Shown: piece after piece, positions 43,317 through 53,591 of the stretch
Layout: each line of letters begins with the position of its first letter
Numbering within the stretch: position 1 is the first letter of the stretch
Source: Spongospora subterranea
Lineage: Eukaryota > Endomyxa > Phytomyxea > Plasmodiophorida > Plasmodiophoridae
Assembly: GCA_900404475.1 (NCBI GenBank)
Contig: OUQQ01000030.1
Coordinates: forward strand, 1 to 64,000
Length of the DNA: 64,000 nucleotides
Direction of reading: 5' to 3'
The notes under the pieces: model-generated
Told to the model about the DNA's origin: nothing
The model's input: the letters and a program-made list of their open reading frames with translations, nothing else
The model's database searches: none
Translations under genes and position numbers: made by a program

Positions 43317-44264
43317 TTAAGCTTCTTCCATTTCGATGTCCTCCTCATCCTGCTGGCTATCATCGTTATCTTCCTGTCCCTCTGACGAATTCGGCTCCTT
43401 CTTCAGGCCTTTCATCCTGCGTAGCGCCAAACCAACCAGATCTTGCCGCTGCATGTGAACACGGCCAAGCGTCTGGCCCAGATCTCCCTTTTCAACATTA
43501 CCACGCTGGGTATTGGATTTCATGATCTTGGGCATCTTGAGGGAATCGCTGAGAACGCCTTCACTGGCGTGAATTGCTCTGCGAAAGGTAATATCAAGAC
43601 GCGGTCCCATCTCCTCCAGCTTTACTTTAGGGATGTTGGTGCCTGAATTCTTGAGAGATACAGCGTATTGACGGAATAGAACAACTTTGCTGTCGACAGC
43701 GGTGCAAACAATAACGCGATCGAGTCCAGCAAGGTTTAGCTTATCCAGCTGTTCACCATGGAAGAAATCCACGACGAAGTCTTTGAAACAGGCGAGTTCC
43801 GGATCGAGCTCAAACTGTTCTCCAGCGAAGAAGAACATGGGCTTTGATCCCAGATGAACAACCGACGAGCGGTGTTTAGACAGGTCATCGATTGAACGGA
43901 ACTTGTCAGAATCAATACCGAACTCAAATAGATCTCTGACTTGATGATCAAAGAACCTGCCAAGGATGAGGTTGTGAGGTCTCTTCTTCGAGTGCGATCC
44001 AAACACAATCAATGACGCATCGTTCACTGTCGATAGAAACTCGATTGAATTCTGGTCCACGAACGGGTGAGTTTCATTTTTTTTGGACAATTTCTTGATG
44101 AATGGCTTTTTCATACTGGCCAGATCAGCCATAGCCTTGGATATAATCTGGCTGGTGTTTTGCCCTTTCACGATGATAGCCGTCTTGGCATTCTCAGACA
44201 ATTTTGATTCCCTGGCCTTCAATACACGCTTTATACGCTGACTGTGCGGTTTTCTAGATATCAT
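43317..44264 (-). CDS. RPF2: RPF2, Brix-domain ribosome biogenesis factor
   Basis: With Rrs1, loads the 5S RNP (5S rRNA, uL18, uL5) into the 90S/pre-60S particle. Single exon of 315 codons. The N-terminal helix and Brix domain are clear: RKPHSQRIKRVLKARESKLS, AIIVKGQNTSQIISKAMADL, NDASLIVFGSHSKKRPHNLI, LGRFFDHQVRDLFEFGID, GSKPMFFFAGEQFE, LDRVIVCTAVDSKVVLFRQY and LEEMGPRLDITFRRAIHAS (sigma70-like Brix end motif). The C-terminal tail is acidic (QQDEEDIEMEEA). ATG at 44264 is preferred over the in-frame TTG just upstream. Functionally connected with SYO1 at 36 kb, since both handle the 5S RNP proteins. Confidence 0.96.
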   Translation of the reverse strand: MISRKPHSQRIKRVLKARESKLSENAKTAIIVKGQNTSQIISKAMADLASMKKPFIKKLSKKNETHPFVDQNSIEFLSTVNDASLIVFGSHSKKRPHNLILGRFFDHQVRDLFEFGIDSDKFRSIDDLSKHRSSVVHLGSKPMFFFAGEQFELDPELACFKDFVVDFFHGEQLDKLNLAGLDRVIVCTAVDSKVVLFRQYAVSLKNSGTNIPKVKLEEMGPRLDITFRRAIHASEGVLSDSLKMPKIMKSNTQRGNVEKGDLGQTLGRVHMQRQDLVGLALRRMKGLKKEPNSSEGQEDNDDSQQDEEDIEMEEA

Positions 44265-44495
44265 CAAAAATTAGTAAGTAAAAGCGGCGGTTATCAACAT
44301 CGTGTAATTACTGAATTCGCTTGACCGGCGCCATCTCACGTTGCTGATGAATACACGTATCAAAGGGTCAAGCCTTCAGCGATATTGTCGGACACCGCCA
44401 CGGACTGCGGCAGTCCACCTGGGCGAAAAGGAGCGGTTGAGTCAGGTTGGCTCAGTCCTCTTAGGGTTCAAATCGTTTATCAGTTGGCAGGCGCC

Positions 44496-45482
44496 ATGTC
44501 TAATGAAGTTAATGAGGTGTGTGTTGGCCCATCATCTGAATCAGCAGGCCAAGCGGCATCATGTGCTGGATGTCCTAATCAATCCGCTTGCCAATCCGGC
44601 GCCGGCCGAATAGCCGATCCTGCAATCGCCAGCATTAACGAACGAATGGCAGGGATCAAGCATAAAATCCTGGTATTATCGGGGAAAGGAGGGGTTGGAA
44701 AGTCAACATTTGCTGCACAGCTGGCCTGGACTCTATCGGAGATGTCCCAGGTCGGTGTACTTGATATTGACATCTGTGGACCGTCGGTTCCTCTCATGTT
44801 CGGAGTGCCCGACAATGAAATACACCGGTCAAGTTCGGGATGGAGTCCGATATTCGCCAACGATAATTTGGCGGTCATGTCAGTCGGATTCATGCTAGGG
44901 TCGAAAACCGACGCGATTGTCTGGCGTGGGCCAAGAAAAACGGCGTTGATCAAACAGTTCCTGACCGAGGTCGATTGGGCAGAGCTTGATTTCCTGATAG
45001 TCGATGCACCTCCAGGGACATCAGATGAACATCTATCAATAACCCAGTATCTGCAAGAGAGTAAACCGGATGGCGCCATCATTGTCACAACACCTCAAGA
45101 GATGGCCCTACTCGATGTCAGGAAAGAAATCTCGTTCTGCCGGAAAGCCGAGCTGCCAATATTGGGTGTGGTCGAGAATATGAGCTCATTTGTTTGCGAA
45201 TGTTGCCAGCACGAGACGAAGATCTTCGAAGGTAGTACAGGTGGAGCGCGGCAAATGTGTGTCGAGATGAAAGTGCCATTCCTCGGGTCGATTCCTCTCG
45301 ACCCAAGATTGATGCAATGCTGTGAGAAAGGGGTCTCGTTTACCCAGGCACATTCTGGCACCCCCGCCGCTCAATCCATCCGAAATGTGATCAGTCAACT
45401 ATTGACTAGACTCCCTGGATTCGTTATGCCATCTGCGGCGAACACAGTTTCAGAACGGTCTGATTTGTCTATGCGACTTTAG
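44496..45482 (+). CDS. NBP35: NBP35/NUBP1 cytosolic Fe-S scaffold ATPase
   Basis: Assembles [4Fe-4S] clusters for cytosolic and nuclear proteins together with Cfd1. The N-terminal ferredoxin-like cluster motif is CVGP...SCAGCPNQSAC (four Cys, as in human NUBP1). The deviant Walker A reads LSGKGGVGKSTFAAQLAW, switch I region LDIDICGPSVPLMFG, Walker B LIVDAPPGTSDEHLS, and the bridging-cluster pair is VCECC (C-x2-C) at about residue 235. One exon, about 328 residues. Met at 44496 (MSNEVNEVCVG) places the Cys motif at the usual distance; the frame extends upstream without family similarity. This group matures Fe-S proteins used in ribosome biogenesis and DNA repair. Confidence 0.96.
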   Translation: MSNEVNEVCVGPSSESAGQAASCAGCPNQSACQSGAGRIADPAIASINERMAGIKHKILVLSGKGGVGKSTFAAQLAWTLSEMSQVGVLDIDICGPSVPLMFGVPDNEIHRSSSGWSPIFANDNLAVMSVGFMLGSKTDAIVWRGPRKTALIKQFLTEVDWAELDFLIVDAPPGTSDEHLSITQYLQESKPDGAIIVTTPQEMALLDVRKEISFCRKAELPILGVVENMSSFVCECCQHETKIFEGSTGGARQMCVEMKVPFLGSIPLDPRLMQCCEKGVSFTQAHSGTPAAQSIRNVISQLLTRLPGFVMPSAANTVSERSDLSMRL

Positions 45483-45579
45483 ACGCATTACTATTATCTA
45501 ATATTATACATGCTCAACTACCCCAGTAGATCAGATCAGCTATTCTCTCAAATAAGATCCACATATTATATTTGATTAA

Positions 45580-48352
45580 CTAGAACCACGATGACTTGTT
45601 TTTCTCAGATAACAGTTTGGCGGTGTTCATGAATTCCATAGCCGCATTATTCAGGTTTTTACTAGTGTCCGCCGTCTCGCGTAGCTTGTCCAGGTTTTCC
45701 CGAGCTTTAGCTGTCACTTCCGCCAACGGATTCTCGTCTGCGACGACCACCTCCGATTTCTCTTCTTCAGGTTTAGGTTCAGGCTTGCGTTCCTCCTGAA
45801 GCAGGTCCACAATAGAAGCGCCTTTAATGACTTTCGAAAGCGAGGACAATATGCGGGTCCCTCTGCCCTCTGCTGAACGACCGTTATCTCCTGCTGATAT
45901 AACTGGGGCCTGAATCTTTCTGAGGCAGTCCATGAAAAGCATCGACACAACCATTTCATCATTCACAGTTTTCCACAGCAACCGCCCATCCGATGTGCAC
46001 ACCATCTTACTGATGTCTTCCGTCCTAAACAAATTTGAGATACTCGGCGAGAACAGATGGGTGCATACTACCGAATATCAACTGGGATATCGGCACTTAA
46101 AAGAAGAGTGTCAACGTCCATGAGACGCCGAACCTGTAAACGTCTTAGTTCATCGATCGCTACGAAGGCGGAACTGTTTTCATCTATTGTGATGATCCAA
46201 CAACAAAGAAAACGCGCGTCGTGTCGTATTTCGCACTGCAAATAACCGTCAGCAATCAAAGTAAGGCGGGGAGAACCTTGATGACACTCACCAGGGATTT
46301 CAACATCCAAGTCTTGCTGGCTCCGTCAAAGTCGATCTCGCAGACACGAATTGAGGCATTCCAAATGCCGACTAGTAGCCTTGGAGATATATAGACAGAG
46401 TTGGATTCCGATAATGTTTGTAATGGTATATGATTTCCATGAAGTCCAACAATACCGGCAATATTTACATCTCTTCTTGGTTTCAAAAAGCGACCTGCAC
46501 TGTTGTCGCCTTCGATTGCATGTTTAGAAGGTGACGGCGTAGTCCAATGATCTCTGGAAGAGTCCGCCAACGGGGTGAAATCTTGATTCAGACAGTTTCC
46601 CGTAATGGCGTCCAATGCTATTACTTCACATTTCCAGGTGCCGATTAACAAAACGGGCTTCAGTGGATGATTCGCTCCATCGTCCATATTCTCGATATCG
46701 CAAAAGAATAAGGAGCTGATTCTTGCGATCTGGACTGCGAACACCAATTCGCCAGTATCCATTGAGCTCAAACTAACGGAATGCGCGTCAAACACGGCAA
46801 TGCGGTTAAGGATTGCTGAAACCGTTATTCCAACCACTGGATGAGAATGGGATGTAATGAACGTTCTGGTGTAAAATTTACCAGGACTGCTAGAAGTTTG
46901 GTACTGAATCAATAAACTATTCCCATTAGAGAAACCAATGGCGATCCCAGATATATCTGGGAAAATCTTCAGGAAAGTGATGTCAGATAAATCGTCGTCT
47001 CGGTCATCGAACGCATCGCACAACGCGTTCACATCCAAATCGGATAGAAACACTGCGGCAAATGGGGACGTTAGATCCCAGAAAGACAGAGTTCGCTTTG
47101 GGCTGGCCGTGATCAGAATGCATGGAGATAATTTAGAGTCAGAGGCGACGCCGCCCTTCAATATAGAATCCTGAAGCGGAGTAGGGGAGGTAGACGCCTT
47201 GAGGTCAGTTAGCCAAGAGATCAGAGATGGATCGGCCGTCATTGTAAAAGCCACACATTGTGAGAAATCTGACGAGACCACGATGGATCTCGGACTGGAA
47301 GGCTCCAGCCTGGTTAGGAATACTTCCCCTAGGGAACTGCTGGCGATCAGTGTTGGCGATTCGGCCGACGATATGGGGAGGAAGTAAACAATGTCGCCAG
47401 ATATCTGGGACGTCAAGGAATAATCCGAACCGTTATAAACGGATATCGATGGGGGAGCATCGGCCCGCAATACAACGATATGACCATGATCGGACCAGAT
47501 AAGCTGAACAGCAGGAGGAGATATCTCAGACGACTCGGAGGACTGCAAAGAAGAACACGGCGCTGTTGACTTCTTATTCCAGATGATAACCCTTCCATTG
47601 GAACCCGAACAGGCAAATCTGGCGGATTGACGAGCTGAGGATGGCTCAATTGCCAATAATGATACTGGGTCGGGGCTAGTATACCAGCCTGTGTCTTTTC
47701 GTTGCTTCAAATCCCATTGACGGATGGAGTAGTTTGAATATGCGATCCAAAGAGAATTGCCGTCTTCGGCAACAGCCGCAACGTGCGTTCTGGAGTTGTG
47801 TCGATCGTGAGGTCGGTTTCCAGATTCGTCGCCGGACACATCCGAAAATTGAGCCGGGCTTGGTTGAGTGACAATGTATGAGGACAAGCGACCGTTTTCA
47901 GCATCAAAAGTTTCAACTTGCCCATCATCTGAACCAAATAGAATGAAGCTGTTCAAATATGGAATCGAGCAAGGAATAATGGCGTCAAATAACACTAATC
48001 GGCTTCCTGTCGACCAATTCCACAATTCGTTGCCAGCGTCGGTAATAACAAAGAGCTTTACATCTCGCAGGAAATGCAGATTTCTGGTCGAATTGCCATC
48101 TGCAATCCTTAGAATAGTTTGAATTGTGTCACTAGCTATGATCATGACCATCCCAGAGCTAGTCCCGACCGCAAGAATACGCTCTGATGTGTCGTATGCC
48201 ATGGATGTGATGCACCTTCCCACACCTAAGCGCCCAATCGGCGCGAACACGACGTCGGTTTTTTTAAGATTACATGGAAAAAAGTTATCAGGAGCTGGTA
48301 TGTTAGCCGTTTCCTGGTCCACCTTTGGCTTGAATCCGCTCGAATTGCCCAT
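45580..48352 (-). CDS. Tomosyn (Lgl/Sro7 family) with C-terminal R-SNARE-like motif
   Basis: Double beta-propeller regulator of exocytic SNARE assembly. The N-terminus PIGRLGVGRCITSMAYDTSE, RILAVGTSSGMVMII and RNLHFLRDVKLFVITDAGN, ELWNWSTGSRLVLFD is the Lgl/tomosyn start. WD-like blades continue to about residue 700 (LWIAYSNYSIRQWDLKQRKD, FACSGSNGRVIIWNKKS, LVGIWNASIRVCEI). After an intron near 46256-46315 and a second near 46030-46070 the tail reads LAEVTAKARENLDKLRETAD, NAAMEFMNTAKLLSEKNKSS, ending WF, which is an R-SNARE-like heptad helix like that of tomosyn. Yeast Sro7/Sro77 lack a clear one. The long blade-containing exon is intronless. About 870 residues. Confidence 0.85.
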
Positions 48353-48486
48353 TGTGACTGCAAATTTATGCTGAAAAACAATCGGGTTTTGGTGCAGTTA
48401 GCGCAACCACATGACCTGAACGACACAGGAGCACAATAATTGCAATCAAAGGCAACGATCAAACGTTTCCCGGAATTTATTGGGCG

Positions 48487-48786
48487 TCAACCAGCCGACA
48501 CAGTGGATATAAGTTGAGGGACACCCAATTGAGTTGCCCTTTCGGCATCGGTAAGTAAATACTCATCCGCAGCGCGCACTTGGAGACGGCAGATGGCAGA
48601 CAGGTAACGGATAGACTCTGGCAGTGGCAGGGGCCGCAGCTGGTTCCGATTACTATTATTCTTACTGTGTCTTACTCTGAAACGTATGATGATTGATGAC
48701 CAACGGGTGGTTATAAAACTGCAGACTCTAGCTAGCACAAATAAATGGTTGGCGGCAATGCTGTGATATGCGACAGCAACGTTCAT
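48487..48786 (-). CDS. Hypothetical protein, about 99 residues
   Basis: Frame from ATG 48786 to a stop at 48487. The second half, LRPLPLPESIRYLSAICRLQ then VRAADEYLLTDAERATQLGV, looks like a genuine helical protein segment. The first half, MNVAVAYHSIAANHLFV, may be intron or a shifted exon because the DNA here overlaps the start of a degenerate repeat. No family recognised. Confidence 0.35.
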   Translation of the reverse strand: MNVAVAYHSIAANHLFVLARVCSFITTRWSSIIIRFRVRHSKNNSNRNQLRPLPLPESIRYLSAICRLQVRAADEYLLTDAERATQLGVPQLISTVSAG

Positions 48787-49000
48787 TATATGCTGTGATA
48801 TTGGCAGATTATTTAGTATATGAAGTTGAATGTCGACTGTAATATCAGAGGACTGTCGGCGGCAAGGCTGTGATGATTGCCGATTGGAATGACCGGGATA
48901 TGGTAGGCGGTGATGCCGGTCTTATATAGTGTAACAGAATCACGGTAGGCTGTGATATTTGTTACTGAACACTTATGATTGCCCGCTGCAGGAGGTCATG
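48745..49000. repeat. Degenerate interspersed motif ggctgtgatat
   Basis: Related words such as gcaatgctgtgatat, atatgctgtgatatt, aaggctgtgatgatt, gcggtgatgcc and taggctgtgatatttgttac recur about every 50 bp over about 250 bp in the region upstream of SPO11. The copies are too diverged for a simple tandem repeat call. Confidence 0.5.
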
Positions 49001-49093
49001 CAGACTGTAGTAACAACAAACGGTATGCGATATCCGTTACCTGTACTGAGACAATGATTACAATGGTTTCGTAAGTCATTACCGTATTTGATC

Positions 49094-50588
49094 ATGGATG
49101 ATCACATCGTGGCGTTATCGCCTGAACAAGCACGTCAGCGGATTCATAATCTCATGAAGTCTTATGCGGTCAGCCTCTCTTTGAATCAATGCGCAATCGC
49201 GAAGGTGATTACTGTATGCTTGGTAATCGGACACCATTAAGCGTAGGATTCACAGCACAGACGTAAAGTCAACGGACAGTCGGTTAGAATAATCAAACTT
49301 GACACCCGCAATCTTGAATATCATGTGAAATGTCAGAATTGTATAAGTGACTTTTCCGTAGATAATACTCCTAGATGACTGTAGTTTGGAGTTGTCTTGC
49401 CTACATTGTTACTAACCCATTGAAATACGAATCAACCGTGACCCTTCGGGAACTATATTATAACCTCAAAGTTTTCACAGCCCCAGATCAGGTTTACCGA
49501 ATCGTTCAAGGTATTTTGCAAACGTCATGTCAAAAAAACATCTGTGACTTACTTTGCAGTTGTTGGGTAGATATATGCTCAATCTTGAAACTCCCAAGAC
49601 ATAGCCTATTCATAGAAGGATCCCCAAGAGGACTTGTTTTAGGTGATGTTGTTATTACTGAGGTGGGTCCTCGCGTTCATCACGACAATGTCATCAAGTC
49701 AGTACGGTGCAGGCCAACGGGGCAGTGATTAACTGTAGAGATCATGCCCAATTAATCACGTCGAATATGGTTTGCGATGAGGACGGCATTGAATCAACTG
49801 CACACATGATTATTGTAGTTGAGAAAGGTAAGACAATAGTGGCTCTATCAACGCCATCCAGAATGGCTCACTTTAGAGGCGATATTTTCTCGTTTGGTCG
49901 TTCAGCAGCTACATCGACGCATGAATGCGGTCTTGATAACGGGAAAAGGGATGCCTGGAATGCTTACTCGTAGATTTGTCAAATCGCTTCAGAAAAGGCT
50001 GGGATTACCAGTGTATGGGCTATTTGATTACAATCCGTATGGTAACAACGAGCATTATTCCTTGACCGAGTGAATGATAACTCTCGAAACTTCGATACTC
50101 ATTAGGCGCAGCAATTTTTTTTAACTACAAGTTTGGATCGAACAATAACGGCTGGGAATCCAGTCAATACCAGTGTGACATCAAATACATTGGTATCGAG
50201 ACTGTTGCTGAATGTGAATTTTGTCTGACTGACGGGGACCTTAGGCCTATTCTGGGATGACCTTTGCAAGCTACGGATCAGCGACGAATATATGAAACCT
50301 TTGTCCTCTCGTGATATTTCAGGTAAAAAATGTGAACCGTCTCAGCAATTTGGGCTGAAGCACATGCAGTTGCTACTGGGCTTTTGCAAAACCCTTATGT
50401 AAAAAACTACCGTCCATATCAACAGGTTGGATTGTTGCTCCAAGAAGGGCTCTTCTAACTAGTTATAGATGGTTGAAGATATCGTTCATAACAAAATCAA
50501 AGCGGAATTAGAAGCCCTAAACGAGGTCGAGTTTGATTATGTCGCAGGTTTCATCCAGGATAAAATCTTTGCAGACAACTATTTGTAA
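49094..50588 (+). CDS. SPO11: SPO11 / Top6A-like meiotic DNA cleavage protein
   Basis: Topoisomerase VI A-subunit homologue that makes meiotic double-strand breaks. The 5Y-CAP domain carries the catalytic tyrosine in TLRELYYNLKVF; the next strand is RHSLFIEGSPRGLVLGDVVI. The Toprim domain has HMIIVVEKGK (catalytic Glu) and LPVYGLFDYNPYG. In that last motif the usual DxDPxG (for example DADPHG) reads D-Y-N-P-Y-G, so the second acidic metal ligand is Asn. Next follow AAIFFNYKFGSNNNGWESSQ (after an intron of about 65 nt near 50039-50104), LLQNPYVKNYRPYQ and KIKAELEALNEVEFDYVAGF. At least five introns. It ends FIQDKIFADNYL. Start ATG 49094 gives MDDHIVALSPEQ. Confidence 0.88.
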
Positions 50589-50808
50589 ACAATTAACAAA
50601 ATAACCCAAGATGTTGATGCATTAGACTGTCGAGTCGTTGAACGTCGGATTCTGACGCGTTAGCAAAAATCGCTCAGCTCTTCCAGATTTCAGAAACTTC
50701 TTAGTGACGCTGGCGGAGTTCGGTCTCTAACAGTGGGAAAGGTCAATGGAATCACGGAGAATTGTCCGAAGGCTGGATTGACGGCATTACATTTTTTGGC
50801 TTTGGCCA

Positions 50809-52005
50809 ATGTCATCCTTCAGGCGTCATTCAGCAGCCATAAATGATATGATAACACCTACTATTCCTGGAGTACGTCGCTGGTTAAATGGTTCATATCT
50901 TACATCGTCAGGGATACCAGGCTTCGACGAGTCCTTAGGTGGCGGGCTCCCTGTAATATCACATCTCAGTTCATCATTTACCACGTTTTGATGGTCCTTC
51001 AGGTGAAATCTTTTGTATTAATTAAGCATGATACACCATCGTCAAATTATCTAACATGGTTAAGATGTTTCCTTGCTGAAGGCATCGGCAGAGGTTCGCC
51101 CTTTGACACCGCAGCAGCCGTCGTGGTGTTTATTCTTATATATCTGTTTTGAATAGGTCACTGTGTAGTTCAGTGTTCTCCCGACGACTCTATATCTCCA
51201 TCAACGATCCCAATGATAATCGCTCCCAAAAAGAAAAAACCGCAGTCGGAAGCTCCGCAGCAATTCAAGATCTCCTGGCGGTATCAGAATTCCGCTAAGC
51301 CGTCATCCACATCTCCAGTTTCTTCCCTGAATTTCGACTTGAGCCGTTCGATGAGCTCGGAGTCTTGGAAAGCCAATGCTCCTTTTCTAATCTCGCTACG
51401 GTCATTTTCAGAATATCACTATGGCTCTCAAAATTACTTTGACGATCTTCTCACTCGTGTTAGATCACACTTGGCAATGAAAAAATGGTACCAATTATCT
51501 AGGCAATTTGTGTAAATCTTTCTAACTGTGTCATAGTATGGGAGAAGATGGTGTTCCGTTCAACATGGCCCGTGTAATTATACATTCTCCTGTATCTCCG
51601 TTTCTTGGCTGCGATCCAAATTCATCACTCCGATCGCTGGTCAAGTTCTTTCATGGCCTAAAGGCTCTGGCCAGGGAATCGTTCTCAATAATAATGGTAT
51701 CATTGCCAGTCGATCTCATGTCAAGCGAAGACGTATCTCGATTAGAGTATCTATCCGATATCGTCTTGAGCATGCATAGTTTTATCGGAAAACCCGCAAT
51801 ATATGGCCCATTTGATGGAATCATGAGGATAGAGAAGTCATCGTCCACTCTCAACGTTCCAGAGTCTGACGAGTTTCTATTCAAATTGAAGAAAACAGAA
51901 GTTATTGTTGAAAGAGTCGCACTTCCCGTTGAGACGTCGGATAAAGAATTACAGGCTGATTCATCGGCGTGTTCGGGAGCCCTTCCTGCTACTTTACAAT
52001 TCTAA
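50809..52005 (+). CDS. ELP4: ELP4, Elongator complex subunit
   Basis: RecA-like subunit of the Elp456 ring, which assists Elongator in modifying wobble uridines of tRNA (cm5U family). The N-terminus reads TIPGVRRWLNGSYLTSSGIP then GFDESLGGGLPV, the Elp4 start (human [24 protein letters not shown]). After introns near 50960-51003 and 51120-51200 come KISWRYQNSAKPSSTSPVSS, equivalent to MKIAWRYQ of ELP4, and the C-terminal part ARVIIHSPVSPFLGCDPNSS, LRSLVKFFHGLKALARESFS, YLSDIVLSMHSFIG, FDGIMRIEKSSSTLNVPESD and FLFKLKKTEVIVERVALPVE. No catalytic P-loop, as expected for Elp4. About 330 residues. Confidence 0.92.
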
Positions 52006-52497
52006 GATATAATTATATGACCAAATATACATGAATGATCAATGACCTTCCGTAACCTGTGCTCGAGCTAGAGGTAGATTGTGGGCGTAATGACTAACAG
52101 CGACTTGATTAGTAGCAGGGTAAGGTTGTCACTCGAGATAGTATGTACTGAAGTTGCTGTTCCTAATTTTCCACTATAAACCGGTGATGGGCACAACACT
52201 CGAACTCCATCTTTTTCATACGAAAGAGAACTTTCGGCATTTGCAGATTTTTTGCTGAGATCTCTCTGCAGGGAATTTATTACCGATACACTACATCACA
52301 TCAGTGTTAACTAGTAGCCATGGAAATTGCTAGTATAGCAGCTCGTTCCAAAGCAAATGAGCATTTTGCATAGATTTTTGCAAAGTTTGAAATATCTATT
52401 AGCGCAGCGGCACGGATCTTGGTTTTCAAAAAATCTCAATTTATCATTGATAAGCAGTTCCAGTTAAACAGTGGTGAACGAAAACCATACTATCGGT
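52006..52497. other. Gap with possible 5' exons of the ankyrin gene
   Basis: The first 150 bp look intergenic. From about 52188 there are short coding-like stretches on the plus strand (GTTLELHLFHTKENFRHLQI, AAARILVFKKSQFIIDKQFQ) that may be upstream exons of the ankyrin-repeat gene. The splice joins are not resolved. Confidence 0.35.
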
Positions 52498-53591
52498 ATG
52501 ATTGATGGGCGTCTTATCAGTTCAGAGAGGGCGTTGCATAATGCGGCACGAACTGGAGATTGCACCTTAATACGGAAGTTGTTATCTTGTAACAATTTAG
52601 ATCTAGACTGTTTTGATGTCAACTTTGTAAGATTCGACAACAAAGTAAGTTTGGATTGAACTTGATGTTGACTGTAGCTTCCGTTATCAGTATGGATACA
52701 ATGCAATGCATTGGGCTGCATATTGTGGCAATTTTGAGGTCATCAAGCTGTTACATGGACATGGCGCCAATATACATCGGACAACCCATGTCAGGTCGAT
52801 AACCACACAACTATACACAATCATTGACTGAGATTGCATCCTAGAGCGGGTGGACAATATTGCACCTTTCATGCCAAGCAGGGTATGGTCATATCTGTCA
52901 GTGGTTTATTGACAATGTTGACCATATACTATGGGTTGATATGGCCATTGACGCCGCTTCACTCGCGTCATCGAATCATGTCAAGCAAGTGGTAGAGCAG
53001 GCCATGCACCGAAGTCGGTATCAACGACGATTCGCAGTATTGGCTGGATTATCAGATTTTGATCAGCCATCTCTTTTGCATCGACTCTCTCATCACCCAT
53101 TATTTGAAAGAAACACGATCTCAATAATATTATCACTCGCTCATTTGACAGACGAGCAACATTTGAGAAATGGCAAGGCTTCTTATGGCTTGTCTGAAAA
53201 AATCTCATGTGGCAATCCGATCACGATCACACCGCCTCGCATGTGAATGCAACAATGACAACTACAGTGATTTCATCGTACAGAATTTGTTGAATCTGAA
53301 ACGGTTCGTATTCAGCACCAAAGCTCAAATTTGGTTTTCAACGCCCCTCGGATGGTTTACAAGGTCGGAGCAGCAAAGTTGATCAGCGCAAGAATTGGGA
53401 ATATCTCCCAACTTTACTAGATATATACACATTTCAGCGACGAATCGATCTATAGCATCCGTAAAGGCGCAGGTACCTATCGTCTCAAAATCTTAAATAT
53501 GGAGCAAGCAACTGCAACATGCTCTTTCATGGGTGAAAATGTATTGATGCGGATAAACCGAATTGACAGTTATTCATGTTTTCCTGTTTGA
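52498..53591 (+). CDS. Ankyrin-repeat protein
   Basis: Ankyrin units are visible: ALHNAARTGDCTLIRKLLS, YNAMHWAAYCGNFEVIKLLH and GHGANIHRTT, then MHLSCQAGYGHICQWFIDNV. The rest is helical (KQVVEQAMHRSRYQRRFAVL, LIHRLSHHPLFE-type text), and the last exon is beta-rich: YSIRKGAGTYRLKILNMEQA, CSFMGENVLMRINRIDSYS, ending CFPV. Introns are needed near 52645-52685, 52795-52858, 53180-53300 and 53395-53435. The 5' end may lie further upstream (see the preceding gap). The partner is unknown. Its stop codon lies inside the convergent SLC33A1 gene, giving about 22 bp of shared coding sequence. Confidence 0.65.

Noticed and set aside
44460..44495. tRNA-like text (gggttcaaatc) upstream of NBP35
   Set aside because: It resembles a T-arm, but no matching acceptor, D and anticodon arms are found around it.
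44579..45398. Minus-strand ORFs opposite NBP35
   Set aside because: Antisense shadows of a conserved single-exon gene.
46938..48374. Several plus-strand ORFs opposite tomosyn
   Set aside because: Antisense shadows of the long intronless tomosyn exon.
50589..50808. Possible extra gene between SPO11 and ELP4
   Set aside because: Only short frames with stops; fits an intergenic promoter region of 220 bp.
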